A DNA stretch of 37,193 nt from JBNARI01 sp049718765 (GCA_049718765.1 JBNARI010000020.1:1-37193); one strand, 5' to 3'. Counted from the first letter of the stretch, positions 1 to 9,025 are shown. Made by a program: numbers and translations. The notes: generated by a model not told the origin, from the sequence alone.

Positions 1-206
1 CTGTATGAAGGTATACTCGACCAAGGGGGCATGAGGAAACGGGGTAGTAGCTCTAGTGGATTAAGTACTGGGGTGCGTGTTCCCATGAACTGGCCTGCTA
101 GCAAGGACGGACCTTTCGTACGTGAATGGGCCACGGAGTCAATTGCCAACTCAGACTGCTTGTGTGTGGTGGAAGCTGATACTTTGGGTTGGCAAAGGGG
201 GGGCGG

Positions 207-1109
207 ATGCGTATGGGGGCTCGAGTCAGGAAGGCGGTAATTCCTGCGGCCGGACTGGGTACCAGGTTCCTTCCCGCAACTAAAGCACAGCCCAAAGAGA
301 TGCTGCCGCTCGTGGATAAGCCGGTGATTCAGTACGTGGTGGAAGAGGCGATTGAATCCGGCATTGAAGACATCCTGATCGTGACAGGACGGGGCAAGCG
401 TGCAATCGAGGATCATTTCGACCGTGCCATTGAACTGGAAAGCAGCTTGGAGCGAGCGGGCAAGGAAGGGCTTTTGGACGAGATACGCCGGATAGCTGAG
501 ATCGACATCCACTTCATCAGGCAGAAACAACCTCTGGGATTGGGGCATGCAGTATATCAGGCCCGATGGCACGTAGGCAATGAGCCGTTCGCTGTTATGC
601 TTGGGGACGAGGTGTTCATGGGACGTCTTCCAGCGCTGTGGCAGCTGATGCAGTTTTTCGAGAGCACGGGCTGTGCAGTCCTGGCGGTAGGAGAGGTGCC
701 ACTTGAGGACGTTTCTAAATACGGCGTTGTAAGGGTTTCGGAACGAGAACCGGCGGCTCAGGCGGCGCGCGGAAGGGCCTGGAAAGTGACCGACCTGGTG
801 GAGAAACCTTCCCCGAGCGCCGCGCCATCCAGGCTGGCAGTAATGGGGAGGTACGTGCTCACACCGGAGATATTCAAGATACTTGAACATACGCCTCCCG
901 GTCATAACGGGGAGATTCAGTTGACTGACGCGCTGCGGGAATACCTCAAGGTAGGTACGATAGTTGCGTGCGAACTGGATGCGGAGCGCTTCGACGTTGG
1001 CGACAAGCTGGGGCTCATAAAGGCCACGGTTGAACTGGCACTTCGTCGCCCAGAGCTGGCAGAGCCCCTACGCAATTATCTCAAAGAGTTAGTGCTCAGT
1101 CTGGGGTGA
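207..1109 (+). CDS. galU: UTP--glucose-1-phosphate uridylyltransferase (GalU)
   Basis: Makes UDP-glucose from UTP and glucose-1-phosphate in the cytoplasm, for cell-envelope glycans. The N-terminus carries the nucleotidyltransferase signature (GLGTRFLPATKAQPKEMLP) that is typical of bacterial GalU. LGDEVF supplies the acidic metal/UDP site, VEKP lies where GalU has its conserved lysine, and NGEIQLTDAL is the usual late GalU block. At about 300 residues the length is normal. The frame is open from a TTG at 189, but a purine-rich AAAGGGGGGG sits just before ATG 207 (a second ATG is at 213), so 207 is preferred. It is a lone gene with no neighbour of the same pathway. The 5' flank (1-206) shows no supportable gene. 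Confidence 0.93.
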   Translation: MRMGARVRKAVIPAAGLGTRFLPATKAQPKEMLPLVDKPVIQYVVEEAIESGIEDILIVTGRGKRAIEDHFDRAIELESSLERAGKEGLLDEIRRIAEIDIHFIRQKQPLGLGHAVYQARWHVGNEPFAVMLGDEVFMGRLPALWQLMQFFESTGCAVLAVGEVPLEDVSKYGVVRVSEREPAAQAARGRAWKVTDLVEKPSPSAAPSRLAVMGRYVLTPEIFKILEHTPPGHNGEIQLTDALREYLKVGTIVACELDAERFDVGDKLGLIKATVELALRRPELAEPLRNYLKELVLSLG

Positions 1110-1538
1110 GAAACCCGTACTTAACTTAGTGGTGCTGGATTGTAGCGTTGCTGAAAACCAGTGAGAAGCGCCCAGGCATTGGTATGTACGGCTCCGGAAG
1201 AGCTGTGAGGCGGACGTGGTCAACAATGGGCCCTGCCAGGTGAAGCGGATCACTGGGACAAGCTGGAAAGAGCGTGATCAGACTTGTACCCGCTTTTCTG
1301 GATATAAAGCCAAGAGACGGTACCTACGAATCTGATTCGAAGTACCTGTGTGACAGGTGGCTCTGTTACGGCCATGTCGGTGGCATACCACTGTACCGCG
1401 GCCCTGCTGCGAAAACACGCACAGACGGCCCCCCTGACATGGCTGAATCAGGTGTACGGTTTTTCCGTTGTCATTTCATTTAACCGTTTGACACACTTCC
1501 CCTGTGTGACTACGGGAGGTTGTCGGATCGCGGGAGAG
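1110..1538. other. Intergenic stretch with no recognised gene
   Basis: This 429-base gap separates galU (plus strand) from the 3' end of the lipoate ligase gene (minus strand). The open frames in it are short and lack family motifs. Weak dyads are present, for example GCCATGTC at 1372-1379 and GACATGGC at 1435-1442, but no stem is followed by a T-run. I see no convincing terminator, RNA gene or promoter. Confidence 0.5.
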
Positions 1539-2579
1539 TTAACCTTGGCAGCCGGGGCAGTTGCGAGCAGGGGCGCTCCTACTGGATGCACAGCCATGAT
1601 CCCCAAAAAGTAGTTGCATAAAATCCTCCAAGCCCATATTGTTTAAGTACCGTGGCACATCAAGACGGTAATACGCGGCTTTGAGCTCTGCTTCGCTATA
1701 ACTGACGCCGCACAAAGCCTTCTCCAAGTCAGATGTTTCCGCATACGTTGAGAAGTCGCCGTAGATTCTGCACCACTCGATGACCCCATTGGCTACCTTC
1801 AAGTAGAACTCTACCTCACCCCAGTCGAACTTGCGGGAAGCCCTCAGGTTGTAATCGGGTGATTCGTTATAGTTCCATTCCCAGGTGCCATATTTTTGAG
1901 CCACAAGTTCCTTTACTGCTGACAGGTGGCTTTCGTCCAGTTCCAATACTTGTACAGGGTCCTTCTCGCACAGGTGTTCAAGCAAACAATTCCTAAAGTC
2001 AACTATGGACATCTTATTTGGCATGTAGTCTATCAAATTTGTAACGCTTTGCCTCAATGACTTGACTCCCTTCACGGCTACCTTTTCTGGCCTTGCGCTT
2101 AGTGCAGCCTCGAGGCTACTAAGGTTTGAGTCGAATAAGATCGTGCCATGGTGGAGTATTCTATCTTTAAAGATGCATTGGGCATTGCCCGAGAATTTCT
2201 TACCGTCAATGGTGAGGTCATTGCGTGCGGTCAGCTCTACGCGGAGTCCCATTTTCCGTAAAGCTTCAGCCACTCTGCGGGAGTACGCACCCAGATCTAT
2301 GGCACCTTTGGGTTTTCTCTCAATGAATGAGAAATTCAGGTTGCCCAGATCATGGTATACTGCACCCCCTCCAGTGATCCGACGCACCACGTGCACATTG
2401 TGCCGACGCACGTATTCCATGTTCACCTCTCCAAGAGTGTTTTGGAATCTGCCCACTATCACCGAAGGGTTGTTTTGCCAAAGCAATATGTACTGGCCAG
2501 CCTCCAAGTATTTGAGCACGTACTCCTCGAGGGCCAGGTTAAAGTGAGGATCTAGAGAACTGTTTGGAATGTAGATCAC
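1539..2579 (-). CDS. lplA: Lipoate--protein ligase A family
   Basis: Attaches free lipoate, through lipoyl-AMP, to the lipoyl-domain lysine of 2-oxo acid dehydrogenase E2 or glycine-cleavage H proteins. The biotin/lipoate ligase fold is recognisable from the N-terminal NLALEEY, the RRITGGGAVYHD loop that binds lipoyl-AMP, and DGKKFSGNAQ with the catalytic-site lysine. The last ~100 residues fit the LplA accessory domain, so at 346 residues it looks like a complete bidomain ligase. The start is GTG 2579. The C-terminus ends in a CPGC tail of unclear meaning. It lies about 450 bases downstream of acoC on the same strand, which suggests that it serves the E2 encoded there. Confidence 0.88.
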   Translation of the reverse strand: MIYIPNSSLDPHFNLALEEYVLKYLEAGQYILLWQNNPSVIVGRFQNTLGEVNMEYVRRHNVHVVRRITGGGAVYHDLGNLNFSFIERKPKGAIDLGAYSRRVAEALRKMGLRVELTARNDLTIDGKKFSGNAQCIFKDRILHHGTILFDSNLSSLEAALSARPEKVAVKGVKSLRQSVTNLIDYMPNKMSIVDFRNCLLEHLCEKDPVQVLELDESHLSAVKELVAQKYGTWEWNYNESPDYNLRASRKFDWGEVEFYLKVANGVIEWCRIYGDFSTYAETSDLEKALCGVSYSEAELKAAYYRLDVPRYLNNMGLEDFMQLLFGDHGCASSRSAPARNCPGCQG

Positions 2580-2747
2580 CTGTCACGCACCCCAGTACTG
2601 CTTACCGCGCCCATTCTAACCGAACCCGAATTGGACGGCAAGTATTAGGTGCGTATTCCATTCAGTTCAGCCGGCTATGGCAATAGTCAGCACTTTCGAG
2701 AGGATGGGTTGTCGCGGTGTAAACTCCACAACCTGCGACAAGCATAA

Positions 2748-2784
2748 CCCGGGCAGTCGTTGATAAATCTGGCGACTGCCCGGG
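2748..2784. terminator. Strong hairpin between acoC and lplA (terminator-like)
   Basis: A perfect 12-bp inverted repeat, CCCGGGCAGTCG (2748-2759) and CGACTGCCCGGG (2773-2784), with a 13-base loop. Flanking CCACA/TGTGG segments could extend the stem imperfectly. It lies 240 bases past the acoC stop and 170 before lplA, both on the minus strand. No T-run follows on either strand, so it could be an mRNA-stabilising or processing hairpin rather than a factor-independent terminator. The rest of the 2580-3025 gap holds no gene that I can support. Confidence 0.5.
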
Positions 2785-3025
2785 CTTGGCGGCTGTGGGA
2801 CTCATCAGGGCACAGAGAGCTTTATTTTCTCCAGCGCTTCTCCACGAGAGGTCCTGCCTGTACTGCCTTGGCACTGATGCCTCATGTGCACTTGGAGCTG
2901 TTCTTCACTTTCGCTTGCTGGGCAACATCTTGGCCAGTATTCTCTTGTAGATGCGGGCTGATCATATCCATGATGTGTTATTTCGGGCATATATGCAACT
3001 CGCGAATTTTACATTTCATTACACG

Positions 3026-4117
3026 CTACAGCTTCCATGGCTCCGCCAGCAGTTCAGATAGCCGTGCCAGAAAGCGCGCTGCAAGTGCGCCGTTGATCAG
3101 TCTGTGATCTACTGTTAGGCTCAAGGTGAGAGAACGGGTCAGTCGAACTTCGGTGCCTTCGATGGTCGCCCGATCTAGGATGCGCCCAACTCCAAGAATT
3201 GCCACTTGAGGAAGGTACAGTACTGGGGTGAAGAAGTCCACTCCCAGTGTTCCAAGATTACTCACAGTGAACGTGCCAGGCTGGAGATCACTGGGTGCTG
3301 CTTCCTCGTTTAACACTGCGCGGGTAAGGCGCCTGCGCTCACTGGCCAGTTGATCAAGTGATAGTTTTTGAGCATTGCGGATAACGGGTACCAGCAGGTC
3401 GTTGCCCCTTGCTACTGCAAAGCCCAGATGCACAGCAGACGGTATCACCATATGGTCACCGTCGAGGACTGCCTGGAGCTCCGGGTAATCGGCAAGCGCA
3501 AGCACGACTGCGCGATGCACCAAATCGGTCAAGGTAACAGCAGAGCCAGTTTGTTTAAGCTGGGCCCGAAACTCGGTGAGTGGTGTGACGTTTACCTCGC
3601 GCCCTACTGTGAACTGAGCGGCTTCCCGCAAGCTTTCCAGCATTCGCCTACCCACGGTCTTCTGAATGGGAGTCAGAGGTACCCGCTTTACAGCGTCCCC
3701 TCCTGGCCCGGTGACATCGGCTGCGTTGGCAAAGGCCTTTACGTCATCCTCTGTGATACGTCCACCTGGGCCGGTTCCGGGCACCTTAGAAATGTCAACA
3801 CTCAGCTCTCTAGCCAGTCGACGTGCGGCGGGAGTAGCACGGATCTCGGCCACCGAGCCTGGCGCTCCTGAAATTTGAGCTTCTTCGATCAGGCAAAGTG
3901 GCTGCCCGACCCGCACCACGTCGCCTCGAGCGCAAAGGATCTTGCTAAGCACGCCGCTAACTGGAGCGTGTACTTCAAACGTAATTTTCTCGAATTGCAC
4001 TTCCAGGAGCAATTCCCCTGCCGCTACGGGGTGGCCCTCTTCCTTGAACCAATTGACAACTACACCTTCCTTATCTGGAAGTCCTGACTCTTGGGGCAGA
4101 CGGAACTCATAGGCCAT
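3026..4117 (-). CDS. acoC: 2-oxo acid dehydrogenase E2, dihydrolipoamide acyltransferase (AcoC-like)
   Basis: Core subunit that accepts the acyl group from E1 on its lipoyl arm and passes it to CoA. Three domains are visible: an N-terminal lipoyl domain (about 1-78) with the lipoylation lysine in FEKITFE (Lys44), a peripheral-subunit-binding domain (about 95-135, ATPAARRLARE through GRITEDDV), and a catalytic acyltransferase domain ending in VDHRLINGA. The catalytic His is present, but the usual DHRxxDG motif reads DHRLING: the conserved Asp is Asn (codon AAC). ATG 4117 has GAGGTGA at good spacing; a GTG at 4126 is also possible. It follows acoB by 15 bases. No E3 gene is in the window, so dihydrolipoamide dehydrogenase must come from elsewhere. 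Confidence 0.88.
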   Translation of the reverse strand: MAYEFRLPQESGLPDKEGVVVNWFKEEGHPVAAGELLLEVQFEKITFEVHAPVSGVLSKILCARGDVVRVGQPLCLIEEAQISGAPGSVAEIRATPAARRLARELSVDISKVPGTGPGGRITEDDVKAFANAADVTGPGGDAVKRVPLTPIQKTVGRRMLESLREAAQFTVGREVNVTPLTEFRAQLKQTGSAVTLTDLVHRAVVLALADYPELQAVLDGDHMVIPSAVHLGFAVARGNDLLVPVIRNAQKLSLDQLASERRRLTRAVLNEEAAPSDLQPGTFTVSNLGTLGVDFFTPVLYLPQVAILGVGRILDRATIEGTEVRLTRSLTLSLTVDHRLINGALAARFLARLSELLAEPWKL

Positions 4118-4132
4118 GCCAATCACCTCGTT

Positions 4133-5152
4133 TCACGAGCGGAGCAGTTCCCTAACCGCATCAGCTATCTTTGAGGAAGAGGGTAGCACAAACTGCTCCA
4201 GCGGTCTTGAATATGGAATTGGAACGTCGGGCACGGCCAGCCTCTTTACAGGCGCATCAAGGTAGTCAAAAGCATGTTCGGCAACGGTGGCTGCAACCTC
4301 ACCACTCATGCCGTAGCTCAGGTAATCTTCGTCCACAACCAACAAATGTCTGGTCTTTTTTACGGAGCTTACAATGGCTTCCCGGTCCAGTGGTACCAGG
4401 CTGCGCAAGTCGAGCACCTCAATGCTTATGCCTTCTTGCTCCAATTCCTTGGCTGCTTCGAGTGCTTGGTATACTCCCATTGATACTGTCACTACAGTAG
4501 CGTGCTTGCCTTCTCGTTTGATATCAGCCTTTCCAATAGGTACAGTGTAGCTTTCCTCAGGAACGGGACCCGTGCTGTCCCTTATGAGCGTCATCCAGCC
4601 CAGACCCATGAGCCCCTTGTGGAACATGTAGACTACGGGATTGTTGTCGCGAATAGCCGAAATCATAAGGCCTTTGGCGTCGTACGGATTGGAGGGAATA
4701 ACCACCTTCAAGCCGGGCATGTGTGCAAACGTACCCCATAAACATTGGGAGTGCTGTCCGGCATCACTGTAGCCTCCTCCCACTGCAGTCATAAGTACAA
4801 GGGGCACCTTCACCCTGCCTCCGGAAAAGTAGCGGTTCTTCGCGATATGGTTGTAAATCTGGTCCATGCAAACACCAAAGAAGTCCACAAACATGAGCTC
4901 CACTATGGGGCGCATACCCTCCATGGCAGCTCCGAGAGCTGCTCCGATGAACCCAGTCTCGGAAATCGGGGTGTCGATAATTCGATCAGGTCCGAACCTC
5001 TCATAAAGCCCTGCTGTTGCACTGAATATGCCGCCGTATACACCCACGTCTTCTCCCATCACAAAAACTGCGGGATCCCGCTCCATTTCCTGAGCGATGG
5101 CCTCAGCAATTGCCTTGGCCATTGTGAGTTTCCTGGCCGTCAATGTAGTCAT
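4133..5152 (-). CDS. acoB: 2-oxo acid / acetoin dehydrogenase E1 component, beta subunit
   Basis: Beta subunit of the thiamine-diphosphate-dependent E1 heterotetramer. Family features include FVMGEDVGVYGG near the N-terminus (the ThDP-activating Glu), SETGFIGAALGAAMEGMRPI, a central QHSQCLWGTFAHMPGLKV segment and the transketolase C-terminal domain ending in PIPYSRPLEQFVLP. At 339 residues the length is typical. ATG 5152 is preceded by AAAGGGGG. It lies between acoA and acoC with short gaps, forming one operon. Substrate preference among pyruvate, acetoin and branched-chain acids cannot be read from the beta subunit; acetoin is inferred from the AcoR-type regulator. Confidence 0.9.
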   Translation of the reverse strand: MTTLTARKLTMAKAIAEAIAQEMERDPAVFVMGEDVGVYGGIFSATAGLYERFGPDRIIDTPISETGFIGAALGAAMEGMRPIVELMFVDFFGVCMDQIYNHIAKNRYFSGGRVKVPLVLMTAVGGGYSDAGQHSQCLWGTFAHMPGLKVVIPSNPYDAKGLMISAIRDNNPVVYMFHKGLMGLGWMTLIRDSTGPVPEESYTVPIGKADIKREGKHATVVTVSMGVYQALEAAKELEQEGISIEVLDLRSLVPLDREAIVSSVKKTRHLLVVDEDYLSYGMSGEVAATVAEHAFDYLDAPVKRLAVPDVPIPYSRPLEQFVLPSSSKIADAVRELLRS

Positions 5153-5185
5153 CGGTGTTTCCCCCTTTCTTGTTTGCTGCCAGGC

Positions 5186-6175
5186 TCAGTCTCCAAATAC
5201 ATGCAGCAGCGCCTCCTCTGGCGCTGGATAGGGAGACTCTCTAGCGAATGCAAAAGCGTCATTGACAGCCAATTGGGCTTCCGCGTCTAATTGATTCAAT
5301 TCTGCTTCGGTTGCCATGCCACTTTGGACAAGATGAGTTCGCAAACGCCTGATTGGATCGTTCTGGCGCAAACGTGGCACCTCGTCTTTTGGACGGTACA
5401 CTTCGGGGTCTCCCTGGAAGTGGCCGAAGAAGCGGTCAGTCTTGACTTCAATCAAGGTCGGTCCCTCGCTACGCCTGGCCCGAGCTATTGCCTCGCCTGC
5501 GGCTTCGTATACCGCCAATACATCGTTTTCGCCAACGTAGACTCCAGGCATGCCATATGCTGCCGCCCTTTCGCTGTTTCGCCTTATAGCGGTAGACTTC
5601 TCCTTTGGCACGGAAATCGCCCAACTATTGTCTTCGCACACGAATACGACCGGTAGCTTCCACAGGCCTGCCAGGTTGAGTCCCTCGTGGAAAGCTCCTT
5701 GGTTTGCAGCGCCTTCACCGAAGAAAGCCACCGCCACCTGATCTGTGCGCCGTGCCTTAAAAGCCAAAGCTGCTCCCACAGCCTGGGGAATACTGGCTCC
5801 AATGATGCCACTGCATCCAAAGTGGACATCCGGGTCAAACAGGTGCATGTGGCCTCCTTTACCCCTGCCCAGGCCGGTTACCTTACCAAATATCTCTGCA
5901 GTCATACGCCGCAAGTCTACACCCTTTGCAATAGCGAAGTGGTGGGGTCTGTGAGTGCCAACCACTGCGTCGTCTTTGCGTAGGTGTATACACACACCTA
6001 CGGCCACAGGTTCCTGACCAGCTGCAAGGTGCATCTCCCCGGGAACCGGCCCGGAAGCAATGTTGAAAACCGGATACTTGCCCTCTTGATAGGCCTCAGC
6101 CATCTTTTCCTCGTACACGCGGATCGTCACCATCTCACGGTACATTCGCAATAGCGTTTCCTTTGAAATGGTCAC
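5186..6175 (-). CDS. acoA: 2-oxo acid / acetoin dehydrogenase E1 component, alpha subunit
   Basis: Alpha subunit of E1, binding the diphosphate of ThDP through Mg2+. The ThDP motif starts at GEGAANQG and ends about 25 residues later at EDNSWAIS; the family usually has GDG, so the metal-binding Asp is Glu here. GRGKGGHMH and the THRPHHFAIAKG region are characteristic of AcoA/PdhA. At 329 residues the length is normal. The start is GTG 6175, six bases after GGAGGTGA. It is the first gene of acoABC and sits about 33 bases downstream of the predicted start of transcription from a -24/-12 promoter. Control by the adjacent AcoR-like activator follows from this arrangement. Confidence 0.9.
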   Translation of the reverse strand: MTISKETLLRMYREMVTIRVYEEKMAEAYQEGKYPVFNIASGPVPGEMHLAAGQEPVAVGVCIHLRKDDAVVGTHRPHHFAIAKGVDLRRMTAEIFGKVTGLGRGKGGHMHLFDPDVHFGCSGIIGASIPQAVGAALAFKARRTDQVAVAFFGEGAANQGAFHEGLNLAGLWKLPVVFVCEDNSWAISVPKEKSTAIRRNSERAAAYGMPGVYVGENDVLAVYEAAGEAIARARRSEGPTLIEVKTDRFFGHFQGDPEVYRPKDEVPRLRQNDPIRRLRTHLVQSGMATEAELNQLDAEAQLAVNDAFAFARESPYPAPEEALLHVFGD

Positions 6176-6218
6176 TGGGAATCACCTCCGGTTCGGACTT
6201 TGCCTAGTGTCTAGTTCG

Positions 6219-6234
6219 AGCAAGGGACGTGCCA
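6219..6234 (-). promoter_or_regulatory. Sigma-54 (-24/-12) promoter of acoABC
   Basis: Read on the minus strand the sequence is TGGCACGTCCCTTGCT, matching the sigma-54 consensus TGGCAC-N5-TTGCW at every position. The predicted transcript start is near 6208, about 33 bases before the acoA GTG. An imperfect dyad (CAGCCAG at 6249-6255, CTGGCTG at 6274-6280) lies just upstream and could be an activator site, although it is nearer to the promoter than most. Confidence 0.88.
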
Positions 6235-6346
6235 CTCATAGAGAAAGGCAGCCAGAGGGCCACAACGGGGGAACTGGCTGGACTTCGAGAGACTGTCTTG
6301 CAAGTCGGGGCCAGAATTCTGTTCAGTACTGTGTCGTTGGGGAACG

Positions 6347-8332
6347 TTATATTTTTGAACAGTGTCGAACCCTCAAACCGTACTTGTACAATTTCCGATA
6401 CAGGGTGTTTCTTGCTATACCGAGAGCTCTTGCCGCCTTTGTAACGTTGCCACCATAAGCTGCCAGGAGGCGCTGAATTTCGTGCCTTTCCAGCTCACGC
6501 AAGTTCATTTCGCGCTCAGTGCTGGCTAAATCCCTGGCTGTAATCGTCTTTTGGACGAGGTAAGAAGGAAGGTGCACGGGTAAGAGGGTGGTACCCTCCA
6601 GCATGTGAGCTGCCCATTCTGCTACGTTGCGCAATTCTCTTACATTGCCAGGCCAGTCATGAGCTTCTAGCAAAGGCCAGACAGCTGAATCAATAACTGG
6701 TGAGTCCTTACCCAGTTTGCTTGCGGCCTCCGTGAGAAAAGTTTGGAACAGCAAGGGAATGTCCGACTTGCGTTCCCGCAATGGGCAGAGATGAATCGTG
6801 AGCACGGCTAGCCTGTAGTAGAGGTCCTGCCGAAACTTCTTTTCGGACACCAGCTTCTCAAGGTCACAGTTGGTTGCCGCGATCACCCGAGTATCTACGG
6901 GAACCTCTTTTGCTCCGCCCAAGCGAACTATTTTCTTCTCTTCCAAAGCGCGCAGAAGATAAACCTGCATGTCCAAAGGCATTTCGGAGATTTCATCCAG
7001 AAACAGCGTGCCGCCATTAGCCTGTTCAAACTTGCCGGCTCTGCCATCAGGGCGGGCTCCTGTAAAAGCACCACCAGTGTAACCAAAGAGTTCGCTTCCT
7101 ACCAGCTCCCGGGGCAGGGCACCGCAGTTTACAGCAATGAAGGGTCCCTTTCGGCCGCTAGCCTCATGAATGGCTCTGGCGAAGAGTTCCTTTCCAGTAC
7201 CTGTCTCACCCGAAAGCAGCACTGGAGCATCGCTGGTTGCGGCTATTTGGGCCAAACGAACGCTTTCACGCAACCGCGGGTGCGTCCCCAGGATTGGCTC
7301 AAACCCTCTGAAGGCTGTTGGAGTCCCGGTCAATTGAAATTGCCGGCGCGCGGGAAGTTTCAGCGTAACCAGCACTCCTATGCACTCGTTGCTGTCCCCC
7401 GTGACAGGTGAAAACTCTGCGCTACACCTGATTAGACCGTTCCTGGCCTGAACGTTGACCTCATCCTGCCTTTCGCTCTTGCGAGAAGCTGCAACTGACA
7501 ATAGACTGTGGTTGTCTTCGAGTAAGTCTGTCACGACAAGACCTGCCAGAGCCTTTGGGGTCCAGCCGAGTATTTTCTCGCAGGCACAGTTTGCTACTAG
7601 GACCTTCCCGGTGAGGTCAACTACCACCTGGGGCTCGTTGCTCCTGTGCAGCAGAGATCGAGCCAAATCCCTGTACCTGATGGTCTCAACTTCGCTTCTG
7701 CCTCGTTTGAGGCTGTTTTCAATGGCCGTTGCAGCAACTACTGTGGTTGCCAGAGCTTTCCTGTCGGCGACATACCACGGACCGGACAGGTCAATAACCC
7801 CCACGGGCCTGCCGTCCGACCCAAAAATGGGAGATCCAGAACAAGTCCACCAGTGAAGTTCACTGCAGAAATGCTCAGCTCCTGTCACTTCTAGGGCCTT
7901 TCCAAGAACCCACGCAGTGCCTATCCCATTCGTACCTACCTTGTCTTCACGCCAGCACGCTCCAGGGACGAAGTTTACTTTCTTAGCCATTTCAATTGTC
8001 TCGGGGGATGTGCCTAGAGACTCGAGAATGTATCCGTCCTCATCCACGAGGACGGCCAAAAAGCCTAAGTCAGCACAATATGTCAACAGCTTTTCCATCA
8101 CAGGTCGTGCTGCCCTGAGGAGTTCTTCGTGCCTTTGCCGGGCTTCTTGGAACGCTCGTCCTTCCAGAAGGTCTCGACCTTTATCCTGGTACGGGTCGAT
8201 TCCTCTTTCCCTGCATCTTTCCCATGAAGTGAGTATCTCTGGCCGGAGAATGTGGGAACAATTACCTTGAGAAGCAATGAAACTCTTCCACGCCTTCCAT
8301 ACTTGTTTGTGGACACCAGAAAACTCGGCCAT
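6347..8332 (-). CDS. acoR: Sigma-54-dependent transcriptional activator, AcoR family
   Basis: Enhancer-binding protein expected to drive acoABC. From ATG 8332 it has 661 residues: an N-terminal AcoR-type segment with SWERCRERGIDP (about 36-47), a GAF sensor (about 75-205), a PAS-like domain (about 215-325), the AAA+ domain with Walker A GETGTGKE (375-382), the sigma-54-contacting GAFTGA loop (421-426) and Walker B TLFLDE (442-447), then a Fis-type helix-turn-helix (about 626-648, GGNVTKAARALGIARNTLYR). GAGGGGG before ATG 8332 fixes the start; the frame is open to 8449 without a better signal. It lies upstream of acoABC in the same direction, with the target promoter in the 171-base gap. The inducer is probably acetoin, by family analogy. 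Confidence 0.9.
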   Translation of the reverse strand: MAEFSGVHKQVWKAWKSFIASQGNCSHILRPEILTSWERCRERGIDPYQDKGRDLLEGRAFQEARQRHEELLRAARPVMEKLLTYCADLGFLAVLVDEDGYILESLGTSPETIEMAKKVNFVPGACWREDKVGTNGIGTAWVLGKALEVTGAEHFCSELHWWTCSGSPIFGSDGRPVGVIDLSGPWYVADRKALATTVVAATAIENSLKRGRSEVETIRYRDLARSLLHRSNEPQVVVDLTGKVLVANCACEKILGWTPKALAGLVVTDLLEDNHSLLSVAASRKSERQDEVNVQARNGLIRCSAEFSPVTGDSNECIGVLVTLKLPARRQFQLTGTPTAFRGFEPILGTHPRLRESVRLAQIAATSDAPVLLSGETGTGKELFARAIHEASGRKGPFIAVNCGALPRELVGSELFGYTGGAFTGARPDGRAGKFEQANGGTLFLDEISEMPLDMQVYLLRALEEKKIVRLGGAKEVPVDTRVIAATNCDLEKLVSEKKFRQDLYYRLAVLTIHLCPLRERKSDIPLLFQTFLTEAASKLGKDSPVIDSAVWPLLEAHDWPGNVRELRNVAEWAAHMLEGTTLLPVHLPSYLVQKTITARDLASTEREMNLRELERHEIQRLLAAYGGNVTKAARALGIARNTLYRKLYKYGLRVRHCSKI

Positions 8333-8540
8333 GACGTTCCCCCTCACTTTCTTCGGTTGACCTACCCACGGTATTAACGAGAGGAAACGCTTGCTCGAAG
8401 CCATTGCGTCAAGGAGAAAGGAAGTGGGCCACCTTCGCTGTGGCCTCACGACCCTGGGTCAGCCAATTACTTGTGTTGTACGGGCCCACGACAAGAATGA
8501 GGGAACTATGCTTGTACCCAACTTCTAGCATGAGTATAAC

Positions 8541-8555
8541 ACAATTAGCAATTGT
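8541..8555. promoter_or_regulatory. Inverted repeat upstream of acoR (possible operator)
   Basis: ACAATT-AGC-AATTGT is a perfect 6-bp dyad. On the minus strand it lies a few bases before a TATACT box (8533-8538), roughly where an acoR promoter would be, although no good -35 box is visible. Control of acoR through this site is only a suggestion. Confidence 0.35.
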
Positions 8556-8995
8556 TTATGGGTTCTGACAGTGACTTGGAATTTGGCTATCCCAGACGGT
8601 GTAGGGAGGAACGTTACTCGGTTTATAGAAGCCTGAGAGATTGTTGCTGGCTGGTGGCTGACCAGTCTGATTCTTCTAAGCAAACCTTGCCACTTTTTCA
8701 GGCTCGCGGGCTGGCACTGCCCTCACTGCAGTTCGGTGCATCCTTCTAATGGGAGAAGGATCGACTGCCATAAGCTATGAGCCCATGTGAGAGATTCACG
8801 ATTTGCGGCACTGGTTGCTGCTCTGTGCGGCCCGGAGATTAGGTTGTACACCGGCTAGGGGCTCGGTCCTGTGCGGTCCCGCAAGCCGAATCATTGGGAT
8901 GCTCATCCCGGCGGCAGCGCAGCGTACTGCTAAAGTGCCTGACGAAGCCCATTTCAACCATATCAAAGATTGCATACGACACTGAAAAAAAGGAC
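8556..8995. other. Hairpin-containing non-coding stretch between acoR and the cupin gene
   Basis: No gene is supportable in this stretch. It holds several compact inverted repeats: TAGAAG/CTTCTA (8626-8631, 8673-8678) enclosing CTGGT/ACCAG (8651-8665); ATCCTTCT/AGAAGGAT (8740-8761, six-base loop); and GGGATG-CT-CATCCC near 8897-8910. None is followed by a clear T-run. It may be leader, terminator or unidentified RNA sequence. Confidence 0.35.
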
Positions 8996-9025
8996 TTGTC
9001 GAACACAAGCGAAAGGTGATACAAT
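8996..9025 (+). promoter_or_regulatory. Candidate sigma-A promoter of the cupin-tctBAC operon
   Basis: TTGTCG (8996-9001), an 18-base spacer and TACAAT (9020-9025) form a reasonable vegetative promoter. A CTTGT/ACAAG dyad (8995-9009) overlaps the -35 box and could bind a repressor. The 130-base leader that follows contains AACTGTCAG twice and an ACAGT-CAA-ACTGT dyad, which may be regulator contacts. Confidence 0.5.

Noticed and set aside
31..240. Open frame over the left end, overlapping the galU start
   Set aside because: No family resemblance, and it overlaps the well-supported galU start in another frame.
1372..1442. GCCATGTC/GACATGGC inverted repeat downstream of galU
   Set aside because: Arms are short and 55 bases apart with no T-run; not convincing as a terminator.
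2660..2830. Hammerhead-like CTGATGAG core on the minus strand followed by a possible stem and a distant CGAAA
   Set aside because: The bases flanking CTGATGA and GAAA do not pair to give stems I, II and III; the match is to short core words only.
8333..8449. N-terminal extension of the acoR frame
   Set aside because: ATG 8332 has a strong GAGGGGG site and begins the family-like sequence; the upstream codons show no resemblance.
8712..8726. TGGCAC at 8712 as a sigma-54 promoter
   Set aside because: The -12 part reads TCACT instead of TTGC at the required spacing.
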